From: Thermoplasmatales archaeon
GTDB lineage: Archaea; Thermoplasmatota; Thermoplasmata; Thermoplasmatales; Thermoplasmataceae
Length of the DNA stretch: 64,000 bases
Assembly: GCA_016806715.1 (NCBI GenBank)
Contig: CP060531.1
Location: forward strand, 310,001 to 374,000
Direction: 5' to 3'
Below the pieces are notes generated by a model. The model was not told the DNA's origin and ran no database searches. It saw only the letters and a program-made list of their open reading frames with translations. The number at the start of each line of letters is the position of its first letter. The first letter of the stretch is position 1. Position numbers and translations under genes: made by a program. This document shows positions 8,621-17,600 of the stretch, in pieces.

Positions 8621-9553
8621 TCATTTCATGCGCGCTGATGCGGGTTGCATTATTCCGCTCTTGACGCTGATTATCACAGTTGATACCACAATCAGCAAGC
8701 CGCCCGCTATCTGGAAAACCCCTAATTTTGTACCCAGTATCAGAACCGTGGCCAATACTGCACTGAGTGGTTCGAAAACCGACAGGATGCTGGCTCTCGA
8801 CGCGCTAACGAGCCTGAGGCTTCCAATGTAAAGGAGGAAGGGCAAAGCGGTTCCAAGTACAATAATGAAAAGTATAAGCAATATGGAAATCGTATCTACC
8901 CTGAACCCTGAATAATTCCAGGGAAGATAAAAAGGCATCGGGATGAATGACCCAAAGATCATTCCCAGTCCCGTGACAAGGGTTGGGTTAAATCTGCCGA
9001 TTAGCCTGTAGGGATAAACAGTATAGAATGCGGCCGCAAGAGCGGATGCAATTCCCCAGTATACGGCCATTTCAGACACCTTGAGACCGGAGAGGCTTCC
9101 ATCAGAAAGCAGGAGAAAGAGGCCAGTTATCGCTATAAGAACCGAAATTATTTCAAATGCATAGATTCTTTTAGTTCCGACCAGCACGAACCATACTATG
9201 ATGAAAAACGGAGCTATGTACTGCAATAGAGTGGCAGTAGCAGCATTGCTGTAATCGATGGTCATGAAATACGCCAGCTGGACTCCAAGCAGACCAATAA
9301 CCCCGAATATAACCATGGACAGGATGTCGACCAACCTGACCGTGTTCTTCCCGTCTCTTTCAGGAACGAATAAATGGTACCCGACTAGCAGGATGATTCC
9401 AGAAAAAAACATCCTGATTTCGACCAGCCATACCGGCTGGATACCATAGCTGTGAAAAAGATCCTGTGCAGCTGTGCCTGAAAGACCCCATAGAGAGGCT
9501 GCAACTATGATCATCAGGTAGCCTTTGTATTGCGGCTCCATTCTTAGCACCAC
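8621..9553 (-). CDS. EamA/DMT family transporter
   Basis: Ten hydrophobic segments over 310 residues in the two-times-five arrangement of the drug/metabolite transporter superfamily, with the N-terminal WGLSGTAAQ and the second-repeat SRASILSVFEPLSAV motif typical of EamA. These proteins export amino acids or metabolites. GTG/ATG candidates exist at residues 1 and 5; ATG of residue 5 (MEPQYKGYLM) is an equally good start. Convergent with the small gene upstream on the plus strand. Confidence 0.88.
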   Translation of the reverse strand: MVLRMEPQYKGYLMIIVAASLWGLSGTAAQDLFHSYGIQPVWLVEIRMFFSGIILLVGYHLFVPERDGKNTVRLVDILSMVIFGVIGLLGVQLAYFMTIDYSNAATATLLQYIAPFFIIVWFVLVGTKRIYAFEIISVLIAITGLFLLLSDGSLSGLKVSEMAVYWGIASALAAAFYTVYPYRLIGRFNPTLVTGLGMIFGSFIPMPFYLPWNYSGFRVDTISILLILFIIVLGTALPFLLYIGSLRLVSASRASILSVFEPLSAVLATVLILGTKLGVFQIAGGLLIVVSTVIISVKSGIMQPASARMK

Positions 9554-9602
9554 GCAGCAAGAGCGGAAAGTGTTGCGGTAAAAGTAGCAGACTGGTTGAG
9601 GC

Positions 9603-9977
9603 TCATTTTCGCCTGATCAGTTTCCCGGCTATGACTGCAGCTCCGAGCCCGCCAATCAATAGTGCTATGCCGGTTTTTGGGCTATCATATATCACGTGCC
9701 TCAATGGATTCTTGTATGGATCATACCTGTCAACGTGAATTTCGTACCTGTCCCTGTATTCAAGCACATGCACTCCACGATCCGAATCCTCCAGTGATGC
9801 CCGCCAGTCGGCAATCTGCCCCTTGGGTTCCCCGATTGACTTCCTGAAAAGCCCGCTTGACAATGGCTCAGGAACAACATCTCCATCCTTGTCTATCTTC
9901 CTGACTGTAAACCTTCCATCAATAAGCGCCTTTGCGATAACAGAATTCCAGAAATCAGGCATAGATCGGTACACCAT
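9603..9977 (-). CDS. Small membrane-anchored protein of unknown function
   Basis: I do not recognise this protein. From the ATG at 9977 it has 124 residues: a polar N-terminal region beginning MVYRSMPDFWNSV, a charged middle, and a C-terminal hydrophobic helix (TGIALLIGGLGAAVIAG) followed by KLIRRK, so it is probably a tail-anchored inner-membrane protein with its body in the cytoplasm. The frame extends to 10139, but a TATA-like CTTTATCGT about 30 bases before 9977 and the poor quality of the extra 54 residues (Cys-rich, no pattern) favour the shorter form. Confidence 0.55.
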   Translation of the reverse strand: MVYRSMPDFWNSVIAKALIDGRFTVRKIDKDGDVVPEPLSSGLFRKSIGEPKGQIADWRASLEDSDRGVHVLEYRDRYEIHVDRYDPYKNPLRHVIYDSPKTGIALLIGGLGAAVIAGKLIRRK

Positions 9978-10360
9978 TATTTCAAGTATATTGAATACGA
10001 TAAAGAGTTTATCATTTACCGGGCATCTATCCAAGAAACCGGCATAAAACCTGATAACTAAACTGCAAGAATTCCCGCATTGTCGTTTGGAAATCAGGTC
10101 GAAACAGTAATAGTAGGGCTGTAATTCCTCGATAGCCACATGGTGATTAGAAATATTCAGGAATTAATCGGGCTAGGGTATCATTCAATACTTATTCCTT
10201 TGCCCACGACTGGATGAAGTGAAAACTTTTCGCGATCTCCCCGTCAGCCACTATGGGGAAAATAACAAAAGCTCCTTAGAAGGCAGGAAAAAACTGCATT
10301 AATCTGAATTGAGCACAAAAGCTTTAAACTACTACAAACCTATTGTTCACAACTTAATCT
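9978..10360. other. Intergenic region between small membrane protein and thermopsin
   Basis: About 380 bases with the minus-strand promoter of the small gene near 10000 and otherwise no intact frame, RNA or repeat that I can support. The thermopsin promoter begins at its right end. Confidence 0.4.
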
Positions 10361-10370
10361 ATTTAAGATA
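10361..10370 (+). promoter_or_regulatory. TATA box of the long thermopsin gene
   Basis: ATTTAAGATA centred about 25 bases before the ATG at 10390. It decides the start: the upstream ATGs of the same frame would lie before the promoter. Confidence 0.6.
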
Positions 10371-10389
10371 TAATTTGCATTACCCTATT

Positions 10390-13300
10390 ATGAAATCTTC
10401 CCGTAGAAGGATGATAGTTGTCATTTCCATACTTATCGTGACTATCACGGTTATTTCGGCTGCCAACGTTTATCAGCAAGGTCCCGGTTCTGGGCATGCT
10501 TCTTTTTCGGTTCAGGCCACCGTTAATGGCAGTTCTCCCGTTGCAGCCAGCAACAATACTCAAAACATTTCAATCAGCAGGGAATTTGCTTCCACAGTTA
10601 CGGCTGTTGCAAACGCGTCCAGCGCACTAAATAAGTACCTATTTCTGCCAAATATAGGCGCAAATATAAGCATGGTGAATGGCCACGTTTCTCCCCTGTA
10701 TACCGGCGCTCCAGCCCCAATGGGCATCGGAGACTTCGGTATTGTGAACGGAACAGGTCAGAATTATAACACGTCAAGTTTCGAGGGTACTCTCACAGTG
10801 AATAATCTAAGCGATTTCTACCTGCTGAATGATGGACCCCATAGTATCTCGGTGCAGCTCAATGCGATATTGAGGAATGTCACAATAGAAGGAAGTGCTA
10901 ACTACTCATTCTGGACACAAAATGTAATGACATATTCCACTCGGACCCACAATCTTACCTTTGAGGACAATGTCTGGAACTTTTCCAGCCCTACTTCGGT
11001 CATAGAGCAGGGAACAATACTCAACAGTACCGGAAAGGTAGTAGAATATCCCGGAGTTCACATAGCTCTTGGGCCAAATTTCACCGTCTCTACGCCATTC
11101 TCAGTCAAATTATACCTTAATTCCACCAACAACGGAACTGCAAACAATATTGTGTTCTTCAACTACAGCCTCACGGGAAACATAAATGGAAAACAGAATA
11201 CGACATCCGGGACATTTGACCGGGTAACCTTTAATTCTGCTGGTGGCGAACCATCCACGTACAGAGCCAAGCCTGCCAATTTCTCCGTGAGCGGAACAAC
11301 ACCTGCCCCTAATGGACTGTTATATGACGCCGAGTTCATGATCGGCGGTCCGGGAGGAGGGAGCACCACTTCCATATACAACATGAGTGCGAACATGACC
11401 CTGCAATACAAGAACTCAACCGGCTACAGGAACGTACCCTCAGCCTATGACTTCGGAACCGATACCGGCGAGACTTCCGTTGGGATTTCCGAGTACTATT
11501 CCACCAGCAATATTGTTCACCTGAATGCTGGTCCATCCCTGCTCTACGGATTTTGGAACACCACTTCCGGCAATGGCATGGTATCTGTGAAAAGCGGGAA
11601 ATCAGTATACAGCGGAACGCTCTCACCATCCAACGGGTTCGTTTTCATCAGCATGGGCAATAACTTCAGCAGCACCACCGCTGAATGGGCACCCACAGCA
11701 CCTGACGGGAGTTTCAGTTTCAAGCTACCTGCTGGAAACTATTCTGCAATGGCGATGATGAGCAATCATAATCCCTTTCAGGTCAAGCTGAAGCAGGCTT
11801 CAGCTAATCCTTTGACCCTTACACCAAACTATGCCACCGGCATCTACACCCCAATATTTGCAGACGGAAACAGCCAGCTGCATAACATCAGTTACTCAGG
11901 TAGCGGTACAGCAGCATCACCATATGTTCTCTTTGGCGGCAACGAAAGCAGTGCGATAAACCCGCTCTTCACCGAGATGAATGATTTCACCTTTCCGGTG
12001 TTCGGGGGACTCATGATCTCCAATGTGTCCAATCACACAATTATCCAGCCACCCTCTTTCCGCGTGAGCTATCCGGTTTCTGACCTTACACAGCTGACAG
12101 CGGCAGGATTACCGGAAGTCAACTACCTCAGCATGCTGGTCTACGGTTCATCAAACATGACGATTGAGAATTCGTCATACATATCTGGCTGGTTCTCTTC
12201 TTATCTATCCGGATTTCCAGTTGCCAACATTGTTATGTGGAACTCCACAAACATGAATATAACCGGGAATTACTTCGCCAGCCAGGGATCTTCCCTCCTG
12301 ATATACAATGACAACAATACGGACTCAAACAACACTATCAATGGGAATTATTTCACTATTGACGCCACGGTTACCAATGCCCTTGACCAGTACTTCCTCA
12401 ATAGCAATTCCCCTGTTGGTCTCCAGGTTTACAGCTCTAACAACACCATCTACAACAACTTCTTTTCAGGGACTGTACCGGCAGTCAGTCCAGGAGGTAG
12501 GGGAAACAACATATACAACGGCGGTACAGTATCCTACATAGATAAATGGAACATATCACAAACTCCAGGGATAAACATCATAGGCGGCCAGAACATCAGC
12601 GGAAACTACTGGATGAATTACAATGATGGAAGCGGACAGCCACATAATGACAGTGGCCTTATAGCCCATGGATCGGATCAGAGCCCGCTTCACTACCCCA
12701 ACAGCGTAACATTCAAACCATCAGGGCTCAACCCCGGAACCTCCTATCTCGTCGAATTCCAGGCAAACTTCCTGACACAAAAGGATGTTCCAACCATATT
12801 ATTTGGAGGTGCTATAGTTAGCGGAGATTCAGCCTTTTCTTTGCCAAATGGATCTTATCAGTACTACGCAGAGGCAGCGGGATTATACACCACGGTGACG
12901 GGAAACTTCGCCATCAATGGAAAAAATACCAGCGCACCACTTCGTTTTGTGTCAACTGAAACTTATGAAATAGTGTTTAATCCCATCGGGTTATCAGGCG
13001 GGTCTTACTGGAATATCACTATTTCAGGTAGTACCATTTCCCCAGTAACCGCATACAGTGCACCGGGGGTCGGCCTGATATTTTTTGGTGCACCAAACGG
13101 GACTTACAATTACACTGTGCTTGCTTATGGGTATACCCTGCTGTCGCCAAATGGAACGGTAAATGTTTCCGGGTCAGACAAGGAGGTTAATCTTAGTTTT
13201 ACACCGGATGAATATTCAGTCTCCATCACTGAGAAAGGGTTGCCAGCCAATACCGCTTGGTCCGTAACGCTTGGTGGGAAGCAATACAACACGTCCAGCA

Positions 13301-13539
13301 ATACCCTGACAATTCCAGGTTTAACACCCGGCACTTACAATTACACAGTAAACGGCGTCGCAGGATATGTTGCCAGTCCTGGAGGGGAATTCACGCTCGG
13401 CTTCAATAATAGCTATATCGGCGTCACTTTCACAACCACTTTGAGTCCCATCCTGCTTGCAGGTTATGCGATACTTGGAGTGATTGCCGGAGGAGTCGTA
13501 TCAGCTTTCATTGTTTATTCGCGGATGAGGAGAAAATGA
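10390..13539 (+). CDS. Thermopsin-family acid protease, 1049 aa, with C-terminal repeats and membrane anchor
   Basis: Secreted acid endopeptidase of MEROPS family A5. A signal peptide (SSRRRMIVVISILIVTIT) opens the protein. APAPMGIGDFG near residue 107 marks the start of the thermopsin domain, followed by NDGPHSISVQLNA and SFWTQNVMTYSTR. The domain runs to about residue 540. A region with parallel-helix-like NxT/NGNY repeats follows (roughly 580-760), then two or three beta-sandwich repeats (GLPANTAWSVTLGGK, GLTPGTYNYTV) and a C-terminal helix plus RMRRK stop-transfer. Classical thermopsin is about 340 residues, so this is three times longer. N-x-S/T sequons are dense, fitting an outward-facing, glycosylated anchor. 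Likely digests protein outside the cell. Confidence 0.9.
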   Translation: MKSSRRRMIVVISILIVTITVISAANVYQQGPGSGHASFSVQATVNGSSPVAASNNTQNISISREFASTVTAVANASSALNKYLFLPNIGANISMVNGHVSPLYTGAPAPMGIGDFGIVNGTGQNYNTSSFEGTLTVNNLSDFYLLNDGPHSISVQLNAILRNVTIEGSANYSFWTQNVMTYSTRTHNLTFEDNVWNFSSPTSVIEQGTILNSTGKVVEYPGVHIALGPNFTVSTPFSVKLYLNSTNNGTANNIVFFNYSLTGNINGKQNTTSGTFDRVTFNSAGGEPSTYRAKPANFSVSGTTPAPNGLLYDAEFMIGGPGGGSTTSIYNMSANMTLQYKNSTGYRNVPSAYDFGTDTGETSVGISEYYSTSNIVHLNAGPSLLYGFWNTTSGNGMVSVKSGKSVYSGTLSPSNGFVFISMGNNFSSTTAEWAPTAPDGSFSFKLPAGNYSAMAMMSNHNPFQVKLKQASANPLTLTPNYATGIYTPIFADGNSQLHNISYSGSGTAASPYVLFGGNESSAINPLFTEMNDFTFPVFGGLMISNVSNHTIIQPPSFRVSYPVSDLTQLTAAGLPEVNYLSMLVYGSSNMTIENSSYISGWFSSYLSGFPVANIVMWNSTNMNITGNYFASQGSSLLIYNDNNTDSNNTINGNYFTIDATVTNALDQYFLNSNSPVGLQVYSSNNTIYNNFFSGTVPAVSPGGRGNNIYNGGTVSYIDKWNISQTPGINIIGGQNISGNYWMNYNDGSGQPHNDSGLIAHGSDQSPLHYPNSVTFKPSGLNPGTSYLVEFQANFLTQKDVPTILFGGAIVSGDSAFSLPNGSYQYYAEAAGLYTTVTGNFAINGKNTSAPLRFVSTETYEIVFNPIGLSGGSYWNITISGSTISPVTAYSAPGVGLIFFGAPNGTYNYTVLAYGYTLLSPNGTVNVSGSDKEVNLSFTPDEYSVSITEKGLPANTAWSVTLGGKQYNTSSNTLTIPGLTPGTYNYTVNGVAGYVASPGGEFTLGFNNSYIGVTFTTTLSPILLAGYAILGVIAGGVVSAFIVYSRMRRK

Positions 13540-13552
13540 ACAACTATTTTGC

Positions 13553-14803
13553 TTAAACGAGGCTGGAATCCAGAGTTTCCCTGCCTCTCAAATACCACGC
13601 GACTGATGCAAACATCCCTATTGCCCATACAGCCACAGCATAAAGTATGTAATCTGTTAGTGAAAAGCCGGATATGGCCAGCAGGGTTATTATGTACAGG
13701 GCATAGGCAATACCACGGACGCTGGATATTCCCTTACCCCTGTATACTGTTGTGAATAACTCGGGTTGGAGCAGTTCCCTCACCGCCCATCCCATTTCAC
13801 CGAATACAGCGTTGAGAACGAGCAAAAGAGCCAGCAGGGAGACTGACCTCGAGTAAAAGGAATATGGTATGAAGAGAGCCATTGACAGGAATCCCCCTGC
13901 ATAGGCTATCACCGAGAGCTTTCTTCTTCCGATCATGTTTATGAAAAGCAGGAGAACAATACCCGTTGCTGCCTCTGCAGCACCGTAAGCAAATGCGATC
14001 AGACTGGTAAGGGCCGGGAATTCGTATGGGCCGATGACGTATCCTGCCAGTGCAAAGGTAAGTACTATTGTTATGGCAAAAGACGTAAGCACAAGAAATT
14101 TAAGATAATCGTAACGTGAAAATTTCCATGATAGCTTATGGGCGGCGGAATGGGAAACATAGCTCCACCTGTAGCTTTCGGGAAGCTTTGCCCTGGTAAT
14201 GAGTGCCACAGCAAGCGCCAGAACTATCATAACTGCGAATATATCTTTCTGATAGGTTACGGACGCCGGCATAAACAGGAAAACGGCAGATATTGCGGCA
14301 ACGCCGATGTTAGCAGAGTTGGATGCAGCTATTAGTGTCTTCCCGCGGTACCTTATGGGAAACTGTTCAGCCATGAACGCGAGAGAAACAGTCTCATCCC
14401 CTCCAAATCCCATTTCTGCCAGGAAGATTGATACAACTATTTCCAGGGGTGTAACGGATACAAGTATACCGGAAATACCTATTATTCCAAGAAGAAGCGT
14501 AATAATGAAAATCCTTTTTCGACCGTATCTGTCGGAAAGGTATCCCATCAGCAGATTACCGGACAATAACCCTGCGGGTGATGATACCAGCAACACGGTG
14601 AAATATGACGACGGAATAAATGGCCAACTCGTGATAAGGGGTGCTATAACCAGGAGCATGCCCCACACAAAGAAGCTGGACATCATCGTGAGCAGCAGCA
14701 TAGTGTGGTTTCGATTCCAGGCTGAAGTATCAATCTCTCGCCGAATGTCAGTATAAGAATCGCTGTCAGTATGAAGCAAAGAAGCAAATTCAGGAGAGTC
14801 CAT
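13553..14803 (-). CDS. MFS transporter under TPP riboswitch control (putative thiamine or precursor transporter, ThiT1-like)
   Basis: Twelve predicted membrane segments over 416 residues with sugar-porter-like motifs: GYLSDRYGRKR (loop 2-3), AEQFPIRYRGKT after helix 4 and GRRKL after helix 8. A long polar N-terminus precedes helix 1. The mRNA carries a TPP aptamer 115 bases upstream, so expression should respond to thiamine diphosphate. Comparative genomics has described MFS proteins of this kind (ThiT1/ThiT2) behind THI elements in Thermoplasma and Ferroplasma. Thiamine uptake is therefore the best guess; uptake of pyrimidine or thiazole precursor cannot be excluded. Confidence 0.85.
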   Translation of the reverse strand: MDSPEFASLLHTDSDSYTDIRREIDTSAWNRNHTMLLLTMMSSFFVWGMLLVIAPLITSWPFIPSSYFTVLLVSSPAGLLSGNLLMGYLSDRYGRKRIFIITLLLGIIGISGILVSVTPLEIVVSIFLAEMGFGGDETVSLAFMAEQFPIRYRGKTLIAASNSANIGVAAISAVFLFMPASVTYQKDIFAVMIVLALAVALITRAKLPESYRWSYVSHSAAHKLSWKFSRYDYLKFLVLTSFAITIVLTFALAGYVIGPYEFPALTSLIAFAYGAAEAATGIVLLLFINMIGRRKLSVIAYAGGFLSMALFIPYSFYSRSVSLLALLLVLNAVFGEMGWAVRELLQPELFTTVYRGKGISSVRGIAYALYIITLLAISGFSLTDYILYAVAVWAIGMFASVAWYLRGRETLDSSLV

Positions 14804-14917
14804 AAAAATTTCTCCAAGAATGGCCTGCCAATTCTGAATTTTTGCAGGTATGTGCCAGATTGATTGAAAGTACTATCCTCTTAACTGCTTCACTTTCTCG
14901 TGTTCTTTTCATAAATA

Positions 14918-15000
14918 GTCCCTCCGCCGGCATTACCCGGATCAGGTTCCAAGGGTCGACCAGATATCCTCTCAGCCTCCGAAGAAGCTCCCCTTACAGG
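14918..15000 (-). promoter_or_regulatory. TPP riboswitch (THI element)
   Basis: Read on the minus strand the segment contains, in order, AAGGGGAGC, the GGCTGAGAGGATA core (P2/J2-3), ACCCTTGGAACCTGAT (P4/J4-2), CCGGGTAATGCCGGCG (P5 to J2-4) and GGAGGGA closing the junction. These are the conserved pieces and order of the TPP aptamer. It lies upstream of the MFS gene on the same strand. The promoter at 15017-15026 places the transcript start near 14996, so the RNA begins almost exactly with the aptamer. How it switches the gene is not visible; no clear terminator hairpin was found in the 115-base stretch to the start codon. Confidence 0.93.
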
Positions 15001-15016
15001 AGAAAATTGTTTCCTA

Positions 15017-15026
15017 ATACTTAAAG
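15017..15026 (-). promoter_or_regulatory. TATA box for the TPP riboswitch transcript
   Basis: CTTTAAGTAT on the minus strand, identical to the TATA decamer before the marR gene (19636-19645). Its spacing predicts initiation at the first bases of the aptamer. Confidence 0.6.
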
Positions 15027-15116
15027 AATTTTTAGCTCAGCCCGCTGCGTGGGTAAGAAGGAAACATTGCCAGGGAGCGTGTTCATCACCCACAGTCAAG
15101 GAAGCTGAAGATTCAT

Positions 15117-16052
15117 ATGCAGGTTAAAATTATGGCTATTATGGGTACTGATCCGGCAATTGATGTCGTAGATCTCCAGAAAAGTTATGGAGAACTGAAG
15201 GCGGTAAATGGGCTGTCTTTTCAAGTCAAGCAGGGGGAGGTGTATAGTCTTCTGGGACCAAACGGCGCGGGGAAAACAACTACTGTTGAAATCCTCGAAG
15301 GAATAAGGAAGGCGGACGCTGGAAAAGTTTCTGTGCTGGGAGTTGACCCCTGGCACCACTCTTCTGACTTGAGGAAAACAGTCGGGATAATGCCACAGGA
15401 CTTCAGATTCATGGAGCGTATAACACCCAGAGAAGCGATTGCATATTTCTCTTCACTGTTTGAAATGCCGGACAGGACAACTGAACTCATTGAACTTGTG
15501 GAGCTAGAGGCTTCAAAGGACGTATACTTTCAGAATCTTTCAGGCGGACAGAAACAGAAGGTCGGGATCTGCCTGGCCCTTGTCAATGATCCACAACTGA
15601 TCTTCCTGGACGAACCGACTACAGGCCTCGATCCGCAGGCAAGAAGGAAAATCTGGGAGTTAATCAGAAAACTGAAGACTGAAAACCGGACGGTAATACT
15701 TACAACTCATTATCTGGAGGAGGCGCAGATACTGGCTGACCGTGTCGGTATAGTCGACCACGGAAAAATGATTGTTGAGGGAAGTCCTGAACAGATCATC
15801 AGGAGAATGGGTAAGGGAAGAAGGCTTCACCTGAAGAACAGTGATAGACTTACGACGCATCTGCAGGACAATCTGGGACTTGAATTCACGGTTAAGGGCG
15901 ATGATGTTTCCATAGGAGTAAGAAACAACAATGACGTGATAAACGTTCTGCGGTACGCTGAAGAGAATGGCATAGAACTTACAAATTTATCTCTGCAGGA
16001 AGACACGCTGGAGGACATTTTTGTTGATCTCATCGAGAAGGAGAATGAGTAG
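15117..16052 (+). CDS. ABC transporter ATP-binding protein (DrrA-like)
   Basis: ATPase of 311 residues: Walker A GPNGAGKTTT, signature LSGGQKQK, Walker B LIFLDEPTTGLD, H-loop THYLEEA, and a C-terminal tail ending in a coiled region (SLQEDTLEDIFVDLIEK) typical of multidrug or antibiotic exporters of the DrrA type. Three in-frame ATGs (15117, 15132, 15141) are possible; a purine-rich AAGGAAG 15 bases before the first is a weak ribosome-binding site. It overlaps the permease gene by 8 bases. Confidence 0.9.
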   Translation: MQVKIMAIMGTDPAIDVVDLQKSYGELKAVNGLSFQVKQGEVYSLLGPNGAGKTTTVEILEGIRKADAGKVSVLGVDPWHHSSDLRKTVGIMPQDFRFMERITPREAIAYFSSLFEMPDRTTELIELVELEASKDVYFQNLSGGQKQKVGICLALVNDPQLIFLDEPTTGLDPQARRKIWELIRKLKTENRTVILTTHYLEEAQILADRVGIVDHGKMIVEGSPEQIIRRMGKGRRLHLKNSDRLTTHLQDNLGLEFTVKGDDVSIGVRNNNDVINVLRYAEENGIELTNLSLQEDTLEDIFVDLIEKENE

Positions 16053-17145
16053 AGTGAAGGTAAAGAATATATTCGCTGACCTCAAGGTGTATGGAAAAAA
16101 CTACATGAGAAGCCCCACGGCGGTCTTCTTTGTGTTCATATTCCCGCTCATTTTAATGCTTATCTTCGGTTCAATATTTTCAGGGAACGGGTCGACTACA
16201 GCCCAACTTTACGTGCAGAACTTGGATGACAACAGCAACCTCTCCAGCAGTTTCGTTGCAGTACTGAACCAGACCGGTATTGTGGATGTGCATATGGTTC
16301 CTTCTACAGTGAACCTGCAGTCATATATCTCGCAGAACTCAATATCTGCTGCTCTGTTGATCCCGGCAAATTTTTCGCAGTCTGTAGGTTCTGGTAAAGC
16401 GTACTTAACCTACTATGATAATCCTTCAGTGTCAACAAGTGGAGTTGCTGAGCAGGCAATAAGTTTTGCTGTGCAGTATCTCAATAACAATATTTCCCAC
16501 GCGCATCCCGTAATATTCTTTAGCAGCACATCTGTCTCGACTCACGCAACCAGCTACATAGATTTTCTCATTCCTGGCCTGATAGGTTTGGTGATACTTA
16601 CATCTCCAATGTTCTCCATGACCTACCTGGTCAGTTCCTATAAACGGGACAAGATTTTCAGGCAGCTTTCTCTCACCCCCCTCTCAAAGCAGGAGTGGTT
16701 CCTTTCGAAATTCATATGGTACCTGATGATTTCCGCCCTTTCGGCACTGGAAATTATTGCAGTAGGCGTATTCCTCTTTCATTCTGTAATTTCCCTGAGT
16801 TTCCTTATGATCCCCTTCATACTCGTAGGAGTATTTATGTTCACTTCACTTGGGATTCTTGCCGGGTCTGTTGCAAAGTCCGAGGAAAGCGCATCTGTCG
16901 TTGGAAACGTTATCACGTTTCCCATGATGTTTCTGGCCGGGACATTCTTTCCAATTTCAATAATGCCACTGTGGCTTCAGGCATTTGCTCATGTGCTTCC
17001 TCTTTACTATGTGATTGACGGTCTCAATTCCGTTACGATCTACGCGAACTACAGCAGTGCCTTGCTTGACATCATTGTAAGCCTGGTCGTGGCTGCAGTA
17101 ATTTTTGTGCTGTCAATGCTCAAGTTCAGCTGGAAGGAGGAGTAG
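16045..17145 (+). CDS. ABC-2 type permease (DrrB/YhgE-like)
   Basis: Membrane partner of the ATPase, 366 residues. One N-terminal helix (TAVFFVFIFPLILMLIFGSIF) is followed by a large extracytoplasmic domain of about 140 residues with NxS/T sequons, then five helices and the ABC-2 motif MTYLVSSYKRDKIFRQLSLTPLS in shortened form. The start is ATG 16045 inside the end of the ATPase gene; GTG 16054 has AAGGAG at 10-base spacing and is a real alternative. The frame before 16045 belongs to the upstream gene. Likely exports a hydrophobic compound. Confidence 0.87.
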   Translation: MSRVKVKNIFADLKVYGKNYMRSPTAVFFVFIFPLILMLIFGSIFSGNGSTTAQLYVQNLDDNSNLSSSFVAVLNQTGIVDVHMVPSTVNLQSYISQNSISAALLIPANFSQSVGSGKAYLTYYDNPSVSTSGVAEQAISFAVQYLNNNISHAHPVIFFSSTSVSTHATSYIDFLIPGLIGLVILTSPMFSMTYLVSSYKRDKIFRQLSLTPLSKQEWFLSKFIWYLMISALSALEIIAVGVFLFHSVISLSFLMIPFILVGVFMFTSLGILAGSVAKSEESASVVGNVITFPMMFLAGTFFPISIMPLWLQAFAHVLPLYYVIDGLNSVTIYANYSSALLDIIVSLVVAAVIFVLSMLKFSWKEE

Positions 17146-17229
17146 TGGCCAGATTTATTCATTTGGAATGGGTGATATTGCGTAACAGCCCAAAATTTAC
17201 ACGAGGAAAACTCATCTTTCCTCCCAGCC

Positions 17230-17267
17230 TTTTATCCGGTACCGGAATCAATTGCCGGGGGATAAAA
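17230..17267 (+). terminator. Hairpin after the ABC operon
   Basis: Perfect 8-base inverted repeat TTTTATCC/GGATAAAA enclosing a second pair CCGG/CCGG, so a nested stem of 12 pairs with an A/T-rich loop. It lies 85 bases past the permease stop. It could be a terminator, an mRNA 3' end structure or a DNA-binding site; the sequence does not decide. Confidence 0.4.
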
Positions 17268-17403
17268 AGAAAGTTGTAATGAAAATTATTGAAAACTCAG
17301 CAGGGCAATGTAATTGAAATTAATTGAACATACGTATTCGGGGATTAGAAATTATTCAATAGAAATGCTCATATATGTTCCATGTAATTCTTCTTCGCTG
17401 ATT

Positions 17404-17553
17404 ATGGGACTTGGAAAGAGAGATTTGGGGAGAAAGAGGAAAAGCATAGAGATGAAGATTCAAGAGATAGAGGCTAAGATACATAAAAACCCCCTGAACA
17501 AGGAGCTCCAGACAGAGCTTGCGGAAGAAAAGAAGAAACTGAATAAACTCTAG
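17404..17553 (+). CDS. Small basic coiled-coil protein, hypothetical
   Basis: Forty-nine residues beginning MGLGKRDLGRKRKSIEM and ending with a Lys/Glu heptad-like helix (IQEIEAKIHKNP, ELAEEKKKLNKL). A longer frame starts at 17314 but its extra residues are unlike protein. CATATATG at about 17369-17376 is a poor to fair TATA box for ATG 17404. No family recognised. Charge and size would suit a nucleic-acid-associated protein, which is speculation. Confidence 0.4.
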   Translation: MGLGKRDLGRKRKSIEMKIQEIEAKIHKNPLNKELQTELAEEKKKLNKL

Positions 17554-17600
17554 GTTTTATAAAATTAAATAATTGTAAATCACGGCCTCAGGGCTATGAT

